From: Cheilinus undulatus
Lineage: Eukaryota; Chordata; Actinopteri; Labriformes; Labridae
Assembly (NCBI RefSeq): GCF_018320785.1
Contig: NC_054877.1
Location: 19,698,329 to 19,762,328, forward strand
Length of the DNA: 64,000 nt
Direction of reading: 5' to 3'
The notes under the pieces were generated by a model, which saw only the letters and a list, made by a program, of their open reading frames with translations, was not told where the DNA came from and did not search any database. Shown here piece after piece: positions 14,001-26,000 of the stretch. Each line of letters opens with the position of its first letter. The first letter of the stretch is position 1. The translations under genes were made by a program, and so were the position numbers.

Positions 14001-17000
14001 CAAAGTCAGATCCCATTATTATTTTAGTTAATAAGAACCACAGCCCCAAAATATAAATACTACTAGATAATACTGAAGAAAAAACATGATTATTTCTAAG
14101 AAGCTGAAATCAGAGAATATAAATCACATTTTTGCCAAAGACAAGAAATCTTAGATTAAAGGTCCGAAAATGTGATTATTAAATTCTTATCATACCTTTT
14201 CTTTCCTTTAACAAGTCATTTTTTCTCTGGTAAGCAAACTATTATTTATTGCATTTAAATACAACATAACATAGTTGTCTCCTTTTCCTAACCTTCTCAA
14301 TGTAGTACATGACTCCTTCATGACCTCTCTGCATGGGAGGCTTCCAGGCCAGCACCACGTAGCTCTTGGTCGCCTCTGTAACCACAACATCAGTGGGTTC
14401 TCCAGGAATGACACCCACTAAGGAGAGCAGATGACACTACATTATTAAGAGGAAGCCACTCATCCACGTGAATTTCAGATTAAGTGAATAATAACTTTAA
14501 GATCTTAAATTGAGTACCAGAGTCATGTCTGCTTTATTTTTACCTTTTACAAAAGCATGCCAGAAAGTATAAAGCTGTCATACCAGTGGGGTCTTCCTCT
14601 GTGAACTTGATCATCCCAGTCCAAGGGGCTGATGGGCCAGCTGTTGAAGATTAAAGAAGTGAATAACAGAGTCAACAATGTTAAATTTGTTGCAGTGTGT
14701 CCACAAGTCTGTTGTTGTGTCCCTCACCTCTGAGGCGGGCTCTGTCAGAGGGATCCATTGCAACCACGGCCTCAGAGACACGAGATGCACGGCTGACTCC
14801 TGCCTTGTTCAGGGCCCGCACCCTGAAGATGTAAGAGCGGCCCTCCACCAGTCCTGTGACGGGGAAACGGGCATATTTCACTGGGACGTCGTTACACTGA
14901 GCCCAGTGATGAGTGCCCACCTCACACCTGGTGAGAAAGCAAACCAAATAACATCAACACTAGATTATCAGGATAGGACTTCACACTAACAAACTGGAAT
15001 GGAAAATGAACATATATGAAATGAAATTGCAATTCATGAAAGTGCAATAACTTTGTTAAACACCATAATAACTACATACATTCAACATGTAAGGTAACAC
15101 GGAGTTTTGAAGAATACCTAGGAAGATTTTGGAATACCACCATGTGCCTAAAAATAAGTTTTTCTTGCCAAAATACAACATTGGTCTAATTCTAATCTCA
15201 TTGTGTGAGATTGTTTAATAACCAGAAAACAAATAATTTCTCTGGCTTTAACATTGGAAAAATGAAAAAGGCGCAACATATCTGACTGACCTATCGATGT
15301 AGTATCCCAGGATGGGGCTGCTGCCCTCCACCGCTGGCTGCTTCCAGGTTACCACCACATAGTCCTTGTTGGCATCATGACAGCGCACATCCAGGGGAGC
15401 CACAGGAACCCCCTCCACCTCAACTTCAGTGTCTGGCATAGCAAGAGACACACACATGCACTGGTGAGTAACGCTGTTTCTAAATCAGGATGGTCTCACA
15501 TACTCAGTTTTCATTTTCTGACCCACTGAAACCTTTACAGTATGCGGTTAGCACTGCTGTATGCTAACATAAGAGGATTTCAGATCTTGGTGAAAATAAA
15601 AAATGTCTCTGTAGAGTTCATTTTGAAACCAAACACCTCAAAGAGGGTGTTGCATCAGATCCAGCCGACTACAGTTCCCAAGCACATCTGTCCATGTTAT
15701 GATCTTTACCACCTGCCTTAGTTTACCCCGCACTGCTTTTAAGCCATACAATTCGGTTAGGACTCAAGGGAAAGGGTTTGTGTTACAGACTAATTCAATT
15801 TTTAATGTAAAATCTACAAAGAAAGTTTTTAGAAGCCATTCTTATAACAAAGAATTCAACAGTTTCTGCTAAAATATCCACAGGGCACCATACCTCTGAC
15901 AAACACATAGGCAGAGTAGGTGTCAAAGCCAGACTTGGTGTTGATGCGCAAGGTGTACATGCCCTCATCTTCCTTGTTCAGGTGGATGAGCGTGAGTGTG
16001 GCGCGTTCGCCAGACCAGTGAGTGTGAACCCATTTAGAGGGCTTCAAGGGAGTAGCTGAGGGCATAAGATAGAAAAAATGCATTGGATTAATCCAAAGGG
16101 GAAAGACATAAGTTATAAATAAGGCATGATCACACATGAATTTTCTACTTACAATCTCGGTACCACACAACTTCAGGCTGGTATTTCTTTACAGTGGGAT
16201 AAACAATAACAGTGCAGCCCAGGCTCAGCGTTTCACCCTCACTGCCAAAGGCCACCTCAAATTTGTCAATGATGGTTGTTTCAAAGGTCACACCATGTTC
16301 AGGGCAGAAACCATCTATAAATAAGTAGATTAAAAATTGTTTAAACTTTAGACTTTTACTTTGGGACACAACAGAGTGGTGCAGTAAACTATAAACACAT
16401 TATTTACATTATTAGGGTATGGTAGATTTTAATTTTTAACATTGTAAAGTTCTTAAAATAAATTGAATACAAAACAATACAATAAATTATTTTCATAGCT
16501 TTTGGTTTTCACCAGCTTCAGTGTCAAAATGTCTAGTTTTTGGCTAAATACATGACTTACTAGTACCTCTTATCAGTTGCCATCAGTTTTTTATGTTGGG
16601 AAGACAATTCAAAGACGGTTTAAGCTGTCTGCAGTTGTTGCATTGGGGTTGATGACAGCAGCACTAAATGCTGTTGTTGCAAAAAGCACTCTGAGCTGAG
16701 AGGGACTATAGAGCCATCCAAGAGTACCATGGACCATCAATGTTTTCCTTGCATCTTTAGCATCTTAATCAGCCTCTACTTGGACGTATACCACAAAGCA
16801 AGTTCAACACCCCCAGTCTTTCAGTAAGCTGCCTGATTAGGCCTTAAGTTGAAGTTAGAGACACAGACTGGCTTCCATATAGCTAGTTATGAACTTACAC
16901 TGTCAACTTAAGCTATTAGCTTCAGGCTGTGTCCCGTCTCACACAAAAGTGGGTGTTTAGTGCATCATTTTACACTTTTTATACTTAAACACAAACATTC

Positions 17001-20000
17001 ATTTGCTGTCTTTTTCTGTCATATGATGCTGATGCAGAGCTCTTTTAACAACTTTGTTTTTGACAGATATTAATTTTAAAAACAGTAGCCTTGCCCTACT
17101 CAGTACTAAAGCACAAAACTTCCACAACTACAGGTAGTCGTTATATAAAAGCACAAATAATAAGGTTGATCTTCAAAGAATCTTCCTAACCCTCCAGACT
17201 TATTGACAAAAACATTCTTCTTTATTTCATTCATTATGAAATCTTGACATAAAAAAAACTAAAATAATTTTAAAAATATCTCTGGGAAATAGCTGACATA
17301 AATAAATAAGTAAATTGTTAATAATAAACTTTATCAGAGTGTTTTGGGTCTATCCCTTTGTTCAACAGAATGTTGTAGTGGGAGAAGTTCTGGTTCTTCT
17401 TCGTCTGTCTTCGAACAGGAAGCAGTTCTTTGCTACTATATCAGTGTTCGAAATCTCATACAAAGGATTTTTTAAAACTGTAGGAAACTATTTTGAGACT
17501 CACGTGGCTTAGGATCAAGTGGACCTGCTTCTTCGCCATCCTGGAACCCTGCAGGTAAATATACAATTAAGCTTCCTTGTATTAAGAATCAAGAGACGTA
17601 AGAGTGAAACATCTTACAATAATAAAAGATAACAGTGGAAAAATAACATTTTAGTTTCAGCTCTATGACTTTCCTGCAATTTAATATGTCATTATAAAAT
17701 TATATTCTGATAATCTGGAATAATAGGGGAGCCACATGAAGCAGAAGTGGTCTTGCCTCAAACCTCCACCCTAAACTTTGCCCTTTAATTGAAGGAAACA
17801 GGTGCTGACAAGCTGTTTGGAGAAACTGTCACCTACTTTTGACAACAACAGTAGCCGTGGAAGAAGATTCCCCTTTTATATTGAGGGCAGAGACGTGATA
17901 CTTTGCAGTGTCCAAGAAATCACAACTAAAAGAAAAAAAATGCATATTTAGTCACCCACAACTGTATCTGATGTAATATTTTAGCATGGAACATTCAGTC
18001 AGGTGCGTTTCTGGGTATATAACATGAATTCTAACTGATGTCAGGCAGCTGAATGATTACCTACTTCTTGATCTCCAGGGAGTGCATGTTGTAATTGCTC
18101 TCAACTGTATACTTTTCAGAGTGGGCCTTGGCATCAATGAGCACATTGTTTTTGTACCTTGAAGACAGCAAAGAAAAGACATCTGGTTTATTTTTACCGC
18201 AATCTCCAGAGTCCGTAATTGCATAGAGGTAACTGTGGAAAATACTTTTGTGTATGACGGGAACTTTGGATGGAAACTTCTCTGTGACTCAAATACATTA
18301 CTAATTGCTCTCATCAGTTTCTTTTTCTTGTGGCTCACAGAAGGTGGGGATCTTACCAGGCGATCCTGGGTTTAGGCCATCCAGCCACAGTGCAGTGCAG
18401 TTTCACAGTGTTGCCCTCCCAGATGGTCTGTCCACGGGGCTTGACGATAAACTCTGGACGGTGTGTCAGGCTGTCTGGGTTCATCTTCTTACGGAACTCA
18501 GACCACTCATCCAGCTATAGGAAGAGAGTTAAGCCAAATTGTCATGTAACGGGTTTGTGTGGCTTCATGTGAGAAATTTAATGACTTGAAAATGGGCCAG
18601 AGTTCTCAAAAGTATGAAAGGATTTACCGTCTTGCTCATCCCCACGCGTTCGGCTGATTCCCTGATATGCACTGTTCTGGTTTTCTTCTCCACTCTAACC
18701 TGCATGGCCTCCCTTGCCTCCCTGACGAACAGGTTCCTCATGGCGACATAGTTAATCCCCTCCTCTGTGGTATCATCCTCCCGGGCCTCCATCAGACCAC
18801 GCACATCTTCATGGCTGTTACACAACAAACCAACAACATATGAAAGACGTTTGGACAAAAAACGAAACAGGAAATTGTCTCATTGGGTGTTCCACAGTTT
18901 CCTCACTCACTTGGCTCTGAATACAGGGATTACATAGCCAATAATTTCTTTGTCCTTGTCCATTGCCAGGTAGGTGCGTTTGGCTCTCTTGGGTAGCGGG
19001 CTCAGTTTAACCACCTCCCGCCCTTTCTCTGTCTTCACAGAGGTCTTCAGGCTTAAAGAGAAACAACAGACACAACACTTAAACCACAAGTAAAAGTTGT
19101 TCTCCCACAAAACCTACCTTGATATAGTTTTTTAAAGTAAAAAGTACTATTATCCTTAGAGGATTAAAGCTATCGCATGAAGGTTAAAAAAATCATAAAG
19201 CTTCATATTTGATCTTAAATATGTGGCCAGTGTTGTTTAAATTAAGTCTATCACATGATCACCTATCTACTGCTAAAAATACTAACAAATTTGCATTTTA
19301 AATCTAAGTAGTATCCTATGATGTAAAAAAATGAAGCCATCAGAAGTGCAAGAACTGCAGTTCCTTAACTGTCCACTTGAGGCTGGCTGCATAAGCCTTG
19401 CAAGCCCCATTAATACCCATATCAATAGCCATATTTTTTCTAGCAGATATAAAAATACGTACCGCCGTTCAATAAACAGTTTTGATCTGAGTAGCACATG
19501 TCTTTATTAATACCAGCTGTACATGGGATCATATTTTTGAACTCATCTGTTTTGATTATATTAAGGCTAAGCATGAATTGGCATAAGTGGGAATTTGGCT
19601 GAGTTGGCTAACAGGTGGACAGGTAACTGTTTGCCAAAAGGCAAAAGGCCCACATTACCCTCATGCCTTTGCCTGATGCAAACATGACCTAAAGCCAGGG
19701 TCTGTTTAGATAACCCTTTTTGGCTAGGAAGGTTCCTACTTGGAATTATTTGAGTGTTAGCCATAGTAAAAGCTGTTTAAATCCCTAAAAAATAAGGAAG
19801 GAGCTTTATTTCCTCCCTTATTAACTCTTTTAGAATTGAGACACAATGGATGATCCTTTAACAAATGAGGAAAAAAAGATGACCCACAATTCTTTGCATT
19901 GACGATGCACCTGTTGTCTGCCTGTCAACTGTGCATTAACACAAACACTCAATGTGACTGTAATGTCACCTTCCCAGAATTACACAAAAATTTTTGTTCA

Positions 20001-23000
20001 AACAAGCGTATGATCTTTGTAGACAAATGGAAGGAAGGGGAGATGAGCAGAAGAATATTCTACATATGACAACTCTGTAATTTCACATATGATGACTAAT
20101 ATTTCTTATTTTATCCAAACATCCAATTAATCAACCAGTGAAGTCAGTCATTCAACCTGTGTTTTTGTTGCTATTTTGAGATATGAATGATTAATCTGGT
20201 AAAAGTTTAATCACTGCTATTCTAAACTTATAAACACAGATGCTGTTTCTCAAAGCCAAGGACAGACCCTGGAACTGCAGTTTTTGAAGAAAACTACATC
20301 ACTGACTGCCATTGGAGGACTGTTCTAGAGTCAAGATTCCCAAAATTCTTTAAAGGACTGAGCCCTTTGAATAGATAATTTTCAATCTTGCACATGTGCA
20401 CCATCTTCTTGCAGGAATTACCCGCAATCCTTCTCTTAAAAAACAAAATAAGGAAAACAGCAACAATTTAGGAGAAGGCTGGGGCCTTGACCGCTGAATA
20501 CACTTTACAATGTATTGTTCCTGTTTTCTCCATATAAGCGTATGGCATCAAAGTAAAGCTGGACAGGTAAAAGCAGTGCCATAGAATATGACTATATAAT
20601 ATGATTATATTATATTATATGCTGAATATATTTATATTATTATATATTCTACATAATATAATATGATGATATAATAGCATATATGGTGCTTGGTAAAAGT
20701 TGTACAATGCTGTGGTCAGTACTGTCGCTCGATGTATGAGTGCAACCATTCCAATGACGTAATCACGCATACTCACTAGCCTGTTCCAAGTGTGGGTTAA
20801 ACAGTTGCTAGGGAGGACTTTAGCCTTGCCTCCATAGAACCCGACTCAGAAGGATCCTTCCTACAGAGGAATAGGGATGAGTATCGAAATCTGGCACCAA
20901 CATGGTACCACTTAACCTGGAACGCCAGATGGATGTGTGAAACACATCCATCTGGGAAACCACTCATGGCCAACGTTTGGGAAAGGGTATAGCCTTTGAA
21001 AAAAAACTTGGATGGTTATTGGATGAACCTTCTGTCTGTCACATCTTAACGGGCCAATCAAAGCAACACAAGGACGTGACGTAGCCGCTACCAAGCTGCT
21101 CCCCTGCCAAGGAGTAAACTCCATACAGAACTGCATAATGTGAACCATGGCGACTGTAGACATGTCAGTACATGACTTTTGTCGTTTTTGAAAAGAAAAC
21201 ACCTCACTGCTGTTCTTTGCTCTTGTTTTAACAAAGAAATGTCATCAAGTTCTGATAAAAATGGCGCTTTAGCAGCATCCACGTTAATGTCTTCCGCTAT
21301 AACTGCACTGGCCTCTTGTTGCTGCTTGCTTACATCACGACTCTGCCGCGCCCGAAAGTACTGCCCCTCGACGCTGATTGGTCCTGTCACTTTCTAACCG
21401 GGCCCAAACGGTTCAGACGTGAGATTTGCAAGATGGATTCACCAGTGAGAAACACAGAAATGGGCGGATCCATCTGATTTGTAAGGTTAGGTACCATTAC
21501 CAACACATCCAAATTACAACAAAGATATTGATGCTTCATTTTGCCGCCCCAAATGAAAGGCAAGAAAAATGTTATTGAATGTGTGTGATTGATGTGTTAA
21601 GTTGCACTGGTTTCCTTTTCTTATCCCATGTTCGACTGGCATCTTATAAAGGTATTTCTGCATAGTTTACCACACCCAGGCAGCTTTTCTTCTCCTGATG
21701 ACTTGGAATACACTTTTTTCCTCTCAAAAGTATCGATTCAGGCACCTTTTAGGCACCGGCATAATATTAAAAGTACTGATTTAGCATCGGTATCAGAAAA
21801 AAAAAAAACAAATGATACCCAAGCCTACAGGAAAAGGATCCTAGACTTTAAGAAACAGAAAGAGAATGCACCGAGTGATGGATGCACATTTTGCAGTCCA
21901 TTAATGGTCAACTGGAGTGTAAACCGTAACATTTGCCTTGTGTGCAAGTAGTCGGATTCCCTTATGGTTCCCTTTTCCTCCTCTCTTATTCAAAGCTTTC
22001 ATTGACTCTGTGAAATTTTCATCAAGGCTAAGGAAAAGTGGATAGAGGAGTTAGGAATTAGGGAGTCAATTTTGGACTTTTCAGTGGACCTTTAGTGTAG
22101 GATAGTCTTTCAAATATGGCAACCATGGTGGCCTTCATAATGCCTCTTCATAAGCAAATGGGGGATGTCACTGCCACTACATCCATGGTTTATAAAATCT
22201 AAAAAGAGACAAAAAAAAAAAAAAACCCTATTTATTCCAGTATAAGTTATAGCTGCTGCAAACTACAGTGCTCTACTATTTCAGGTTTAATTAAACCTTT
22301 CATTTAATAAAACTACACATTTGAGACACATTTTCAAAGACCTAAGTGTAATATTCAGAGTCAGAATGGGGAAGTGTTAATGCATAAATATGTTTTTGTC
22401 CTGGTTGTTTTAAGGAATTTGTAAAACTGACCAAAACAAGGTCACCGTATTGTGCACTAATTGAATACAACTTCCAGCACTAATGGTAACAGTTTCTATT
22501 ACTTGAGCTGCAGCAGTGTTGGCAGATAAAACCTGTGCTGCAAACTGAAACTGAATACTGCTATTACATAACCTTTCATAACTATTCAACTATTTTGTTT
22601 TTAATGCAACAAAGGAAAAACTTAAGGATACATATGACTACAGGCAGGATTACGCACTTTCGAGTTTATTGAACTAAAAGTATGTATAGAACTTTTCATA
22701 TCATTTAAATGCAGTTTTAGAGTACGTATGTACTGCAGCATTATTATGATGAAATGACAGTAAAAGAAGAACTGGAGAGCACTGCGATTCAAAAATACTG
22801 GCTAATTATTCAACATGATTCATACTGCCTCTCAGCACTTATAAAACTTTAACTGAGCTTCTCTCATTAAAAGGCTGTACAAAATAGCTTTAGTCCAGCT
22901 TCTCAGAAATATACGAATTTATTTACATGCACTGTCTACGACCCTGACCCATGTTACACCTTGACTCATTGCACATCAGCCCCGTCAGGCCATCATATTG

Positions 23001-26000
23001 TCAGCTGGGTTTATAAATGGAGCAGGAAGTGGTGGATATGCACTGGGGTGAAAGGTTCATTTTAAAGCATTCTCTCATAATCTCTGCCATGTCTGCCCTT
23101 ATCTATCTATTCAGCCTCGAGAAAAAACAGCACGACATGGCTTTGATAAACCGAATCCTATACTGGCAGGTTGGGATCAAGTCGATGGAAGGGGCTGATC
23201 ACACCGCAGAGACAGACAGATGGAAAAAGTCTCAAAAGAGTTCTGCATAGCTGGGACGGTTTCTTCTACTGCTGACTCACCAGGTGTTTTTTAAAAGAAG
23301 TCTTTGGCTCAGTGAATAAAAAAAGTTTCCCTGTAGATTAAAGCATTTCAGTCTGAGAAGCTTCTATATGTATCAGCCAAAAGATTTAAACAATAAAACA
23401 CCAGTCAGACACTTTTAAACAGAACCAAAGTGAAGGATTAGATTCAAATCTTTAAAAAGTCATAAATCAAACTGACAGGTAAACTGGAACAAGAGCTTTT
23501 AAGTATTAAAAGTCTGTCAAAGCCACTGTACAACCACTTACAGTTTAATGACTTCCATACAGTGGCTTTACAGTCTGCCTAAAGGTAACGTCTCATGTCC
23601 TGGCTACAGAAATAGCCCAGCTGTCCATGAATATATCTGGCAGCCCTTCACTACAGCTGACATTCCTCCCCTGACTCCGTTTAGGAAGCTATCACACTTC
23701 CAAGATGAGCACTGAGCTCTGCAGCCTGAAGGACAAAGAAACCCTGACCACACTGCATGTTGACAGGAATCTGTCACTCCATGGTACTTAAAAATCTAGA
23801 CTGAAGCCTTGTTTCAATACACGGCACCCTTTGAACACAACATGCTGTATACACTAGACTCAAAGTACCTAGTCTCATTTAATTCTGGCATAGTTTCACA
23901 AATAGGAGTGTTGAGAATTTCTGACCAGCCTTGTAGGAACTGTGATCAGAACATGACAAATGTACGTAGGAGAAATTATACACCTAAAACCTCAACATTT
24001 AGCACTGACATGTCATTGGTTAAACAGACATTTGATCATTTTTATAGCTAGAAAGCAATTCTTTCCATATCAAATTACATGCAGGCTGTTATTCTTTAAC
24101 TAGCAGATCTGTAAAACATCCAAAAGTAGAGATGCACTGACACCACTTATTTCAGACAAAGGACAAATATAAACACTTGTATTTGGGTATTCACCAATCC
24201 CAACTAACTACAAATATGATTACCTTAAGGTTCTAAAAACTATTTTGAATGTTTTTTTTTTCTAGTTTCATCTTATGTTCTTCACCCCTCATCTTGACAA
24301 TTGACGTACATAGTTTTCAGTCTGCTCTACTTTAGCCGTCATCATCATTTATGTTAAAATATCACCAAACTGCAGACATGGCTTCATCTTTGCTTATCTA
24401 CTCAAACAATGAGAGGAAAACATCAAGCTATAAGACGATACTGAGTCAAGCATCTGCAATGTTTTATGAGTACTTAGGCTTTCTATCAGCAGCGATACTG
24501 GTATTGATATCAGAGTATTCCAACCACAAAGGGAAAAAAATCAGAATGCAACTACCAATTCACATCTTTAAGTTGCAAATGTTGTCCAAGCAACTGTTCA
24601 AACGCCAAAAATATTAAACAATATAAAATAATACCAAACAAAAAAGGCAATTCTTCACATTAGAAAGCTGGGAAAAAAACAATTTACCTTAGAAAAGGAC
24701 ACAAACAATACATTTCTACTTTACATTGTTGCAGATCTATGTTTTAGATCAATTTACAGCTAACTGTCTTTAGATCAATCTCATGAACCATCATGTCCAA
24801 TCACATACAGTCTCTGGTGTAATCAATAAGACTTTTAGAGTTTAGACATTATGTGAGCTTTAAAAATCTATGAAGACTCAATCGAATTTATTTTAAAAAA
24901 GGTGCAAATGAAAGTCTATGACCACGTGTTCCTTATGTGAAATACAATGGCACAGTAGTATAGAAAGGCCCTACTTCCCAAAAGAAAACTTGTAACTTGT
25001 AATAGACAAATTGGAATTAGATATCTGGACTTGGATTAGTCACATATTTCATAAATGGGGACTTTTTACTCAACTTTGACATTACTGCACAATTGGCTGG
25101 GCCCCTGAAAACCTTGAGAACAGGACCTCCCTGGCTGGGATCTATTAATGTTATCAATGCATGTGTCTGCCCTTTTTTTGCTGCTGTTATCTGATTTTTG
25201 TCACTTTTAAGCAGGTTTTTTTTTGTCAATTTTCAGCTTTTTGCCTCTTTTTTGCAATTAATAAATTAGTTTTCCCTTAAAGTTATTTCAGTTACCTCTT
25301 CTTTATTCTGTGGCATCCTGATGTTTGTGCACATCACACCTAGCTAAAGTGTGGCATAACTTGCAACATATAACAAATTGTTTGACTCAATGTGCCCATC
25401 CACATCACTTGCATTACCAAAAAAATGTAATTCAGTGTTATGAAAAGGAGGTTTCATTTTGAAGAAAGGCTATACTGTACTACAGCAGAAATAAATATGT
25501 AAAAAAAAATTTTGTTGCTTTGTTAAGAATGGTTATAATTCGAGTTAAAGGTTATCACATCTTAACTTTACTATAGAGCATGATTTTCCATGATGACTTC
25601 CATGAGACCCCCATTTGGCTGGGCCCTAGAAAGCTCTCCCTTTGATGCCTCCTTATGCCCTTGCTGCCTTGCTGATGTGAGATTTGACATGAAGTGCATG
25701 AAACTGGATTACCAAAAATAACCTCAACTGCTGAAATATTTAACAGAAAAAAATCAAACTCAGGGCTTAAGTTTTGACCCAGTGTAGCCCTGGAACACTT
25801 AGAAATAACTGTGAGAAACTAAAGCAAGCCTTGGAGTTTTCAGAAACCTAAGAGACTTTTCAAATGCAATGTGAATTTAAAGACGAAGGACTTGACTTGA
25901 ACTTGACCCCAACAACTGCTCGACAGGCTGTTATACAACAGTCTCAGGGATTATAAAAAGTGCTCTCATTAAAACACAAAACCCCTTATATTGTTAGCAG

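Noticed and set aside
21628-21951. 107-codon plus-strand frame in MYOM1 intron
   Set aside because: It runs through the right end of the hAT-like element, including its terminal repeat and an A run, so it is not a gene.
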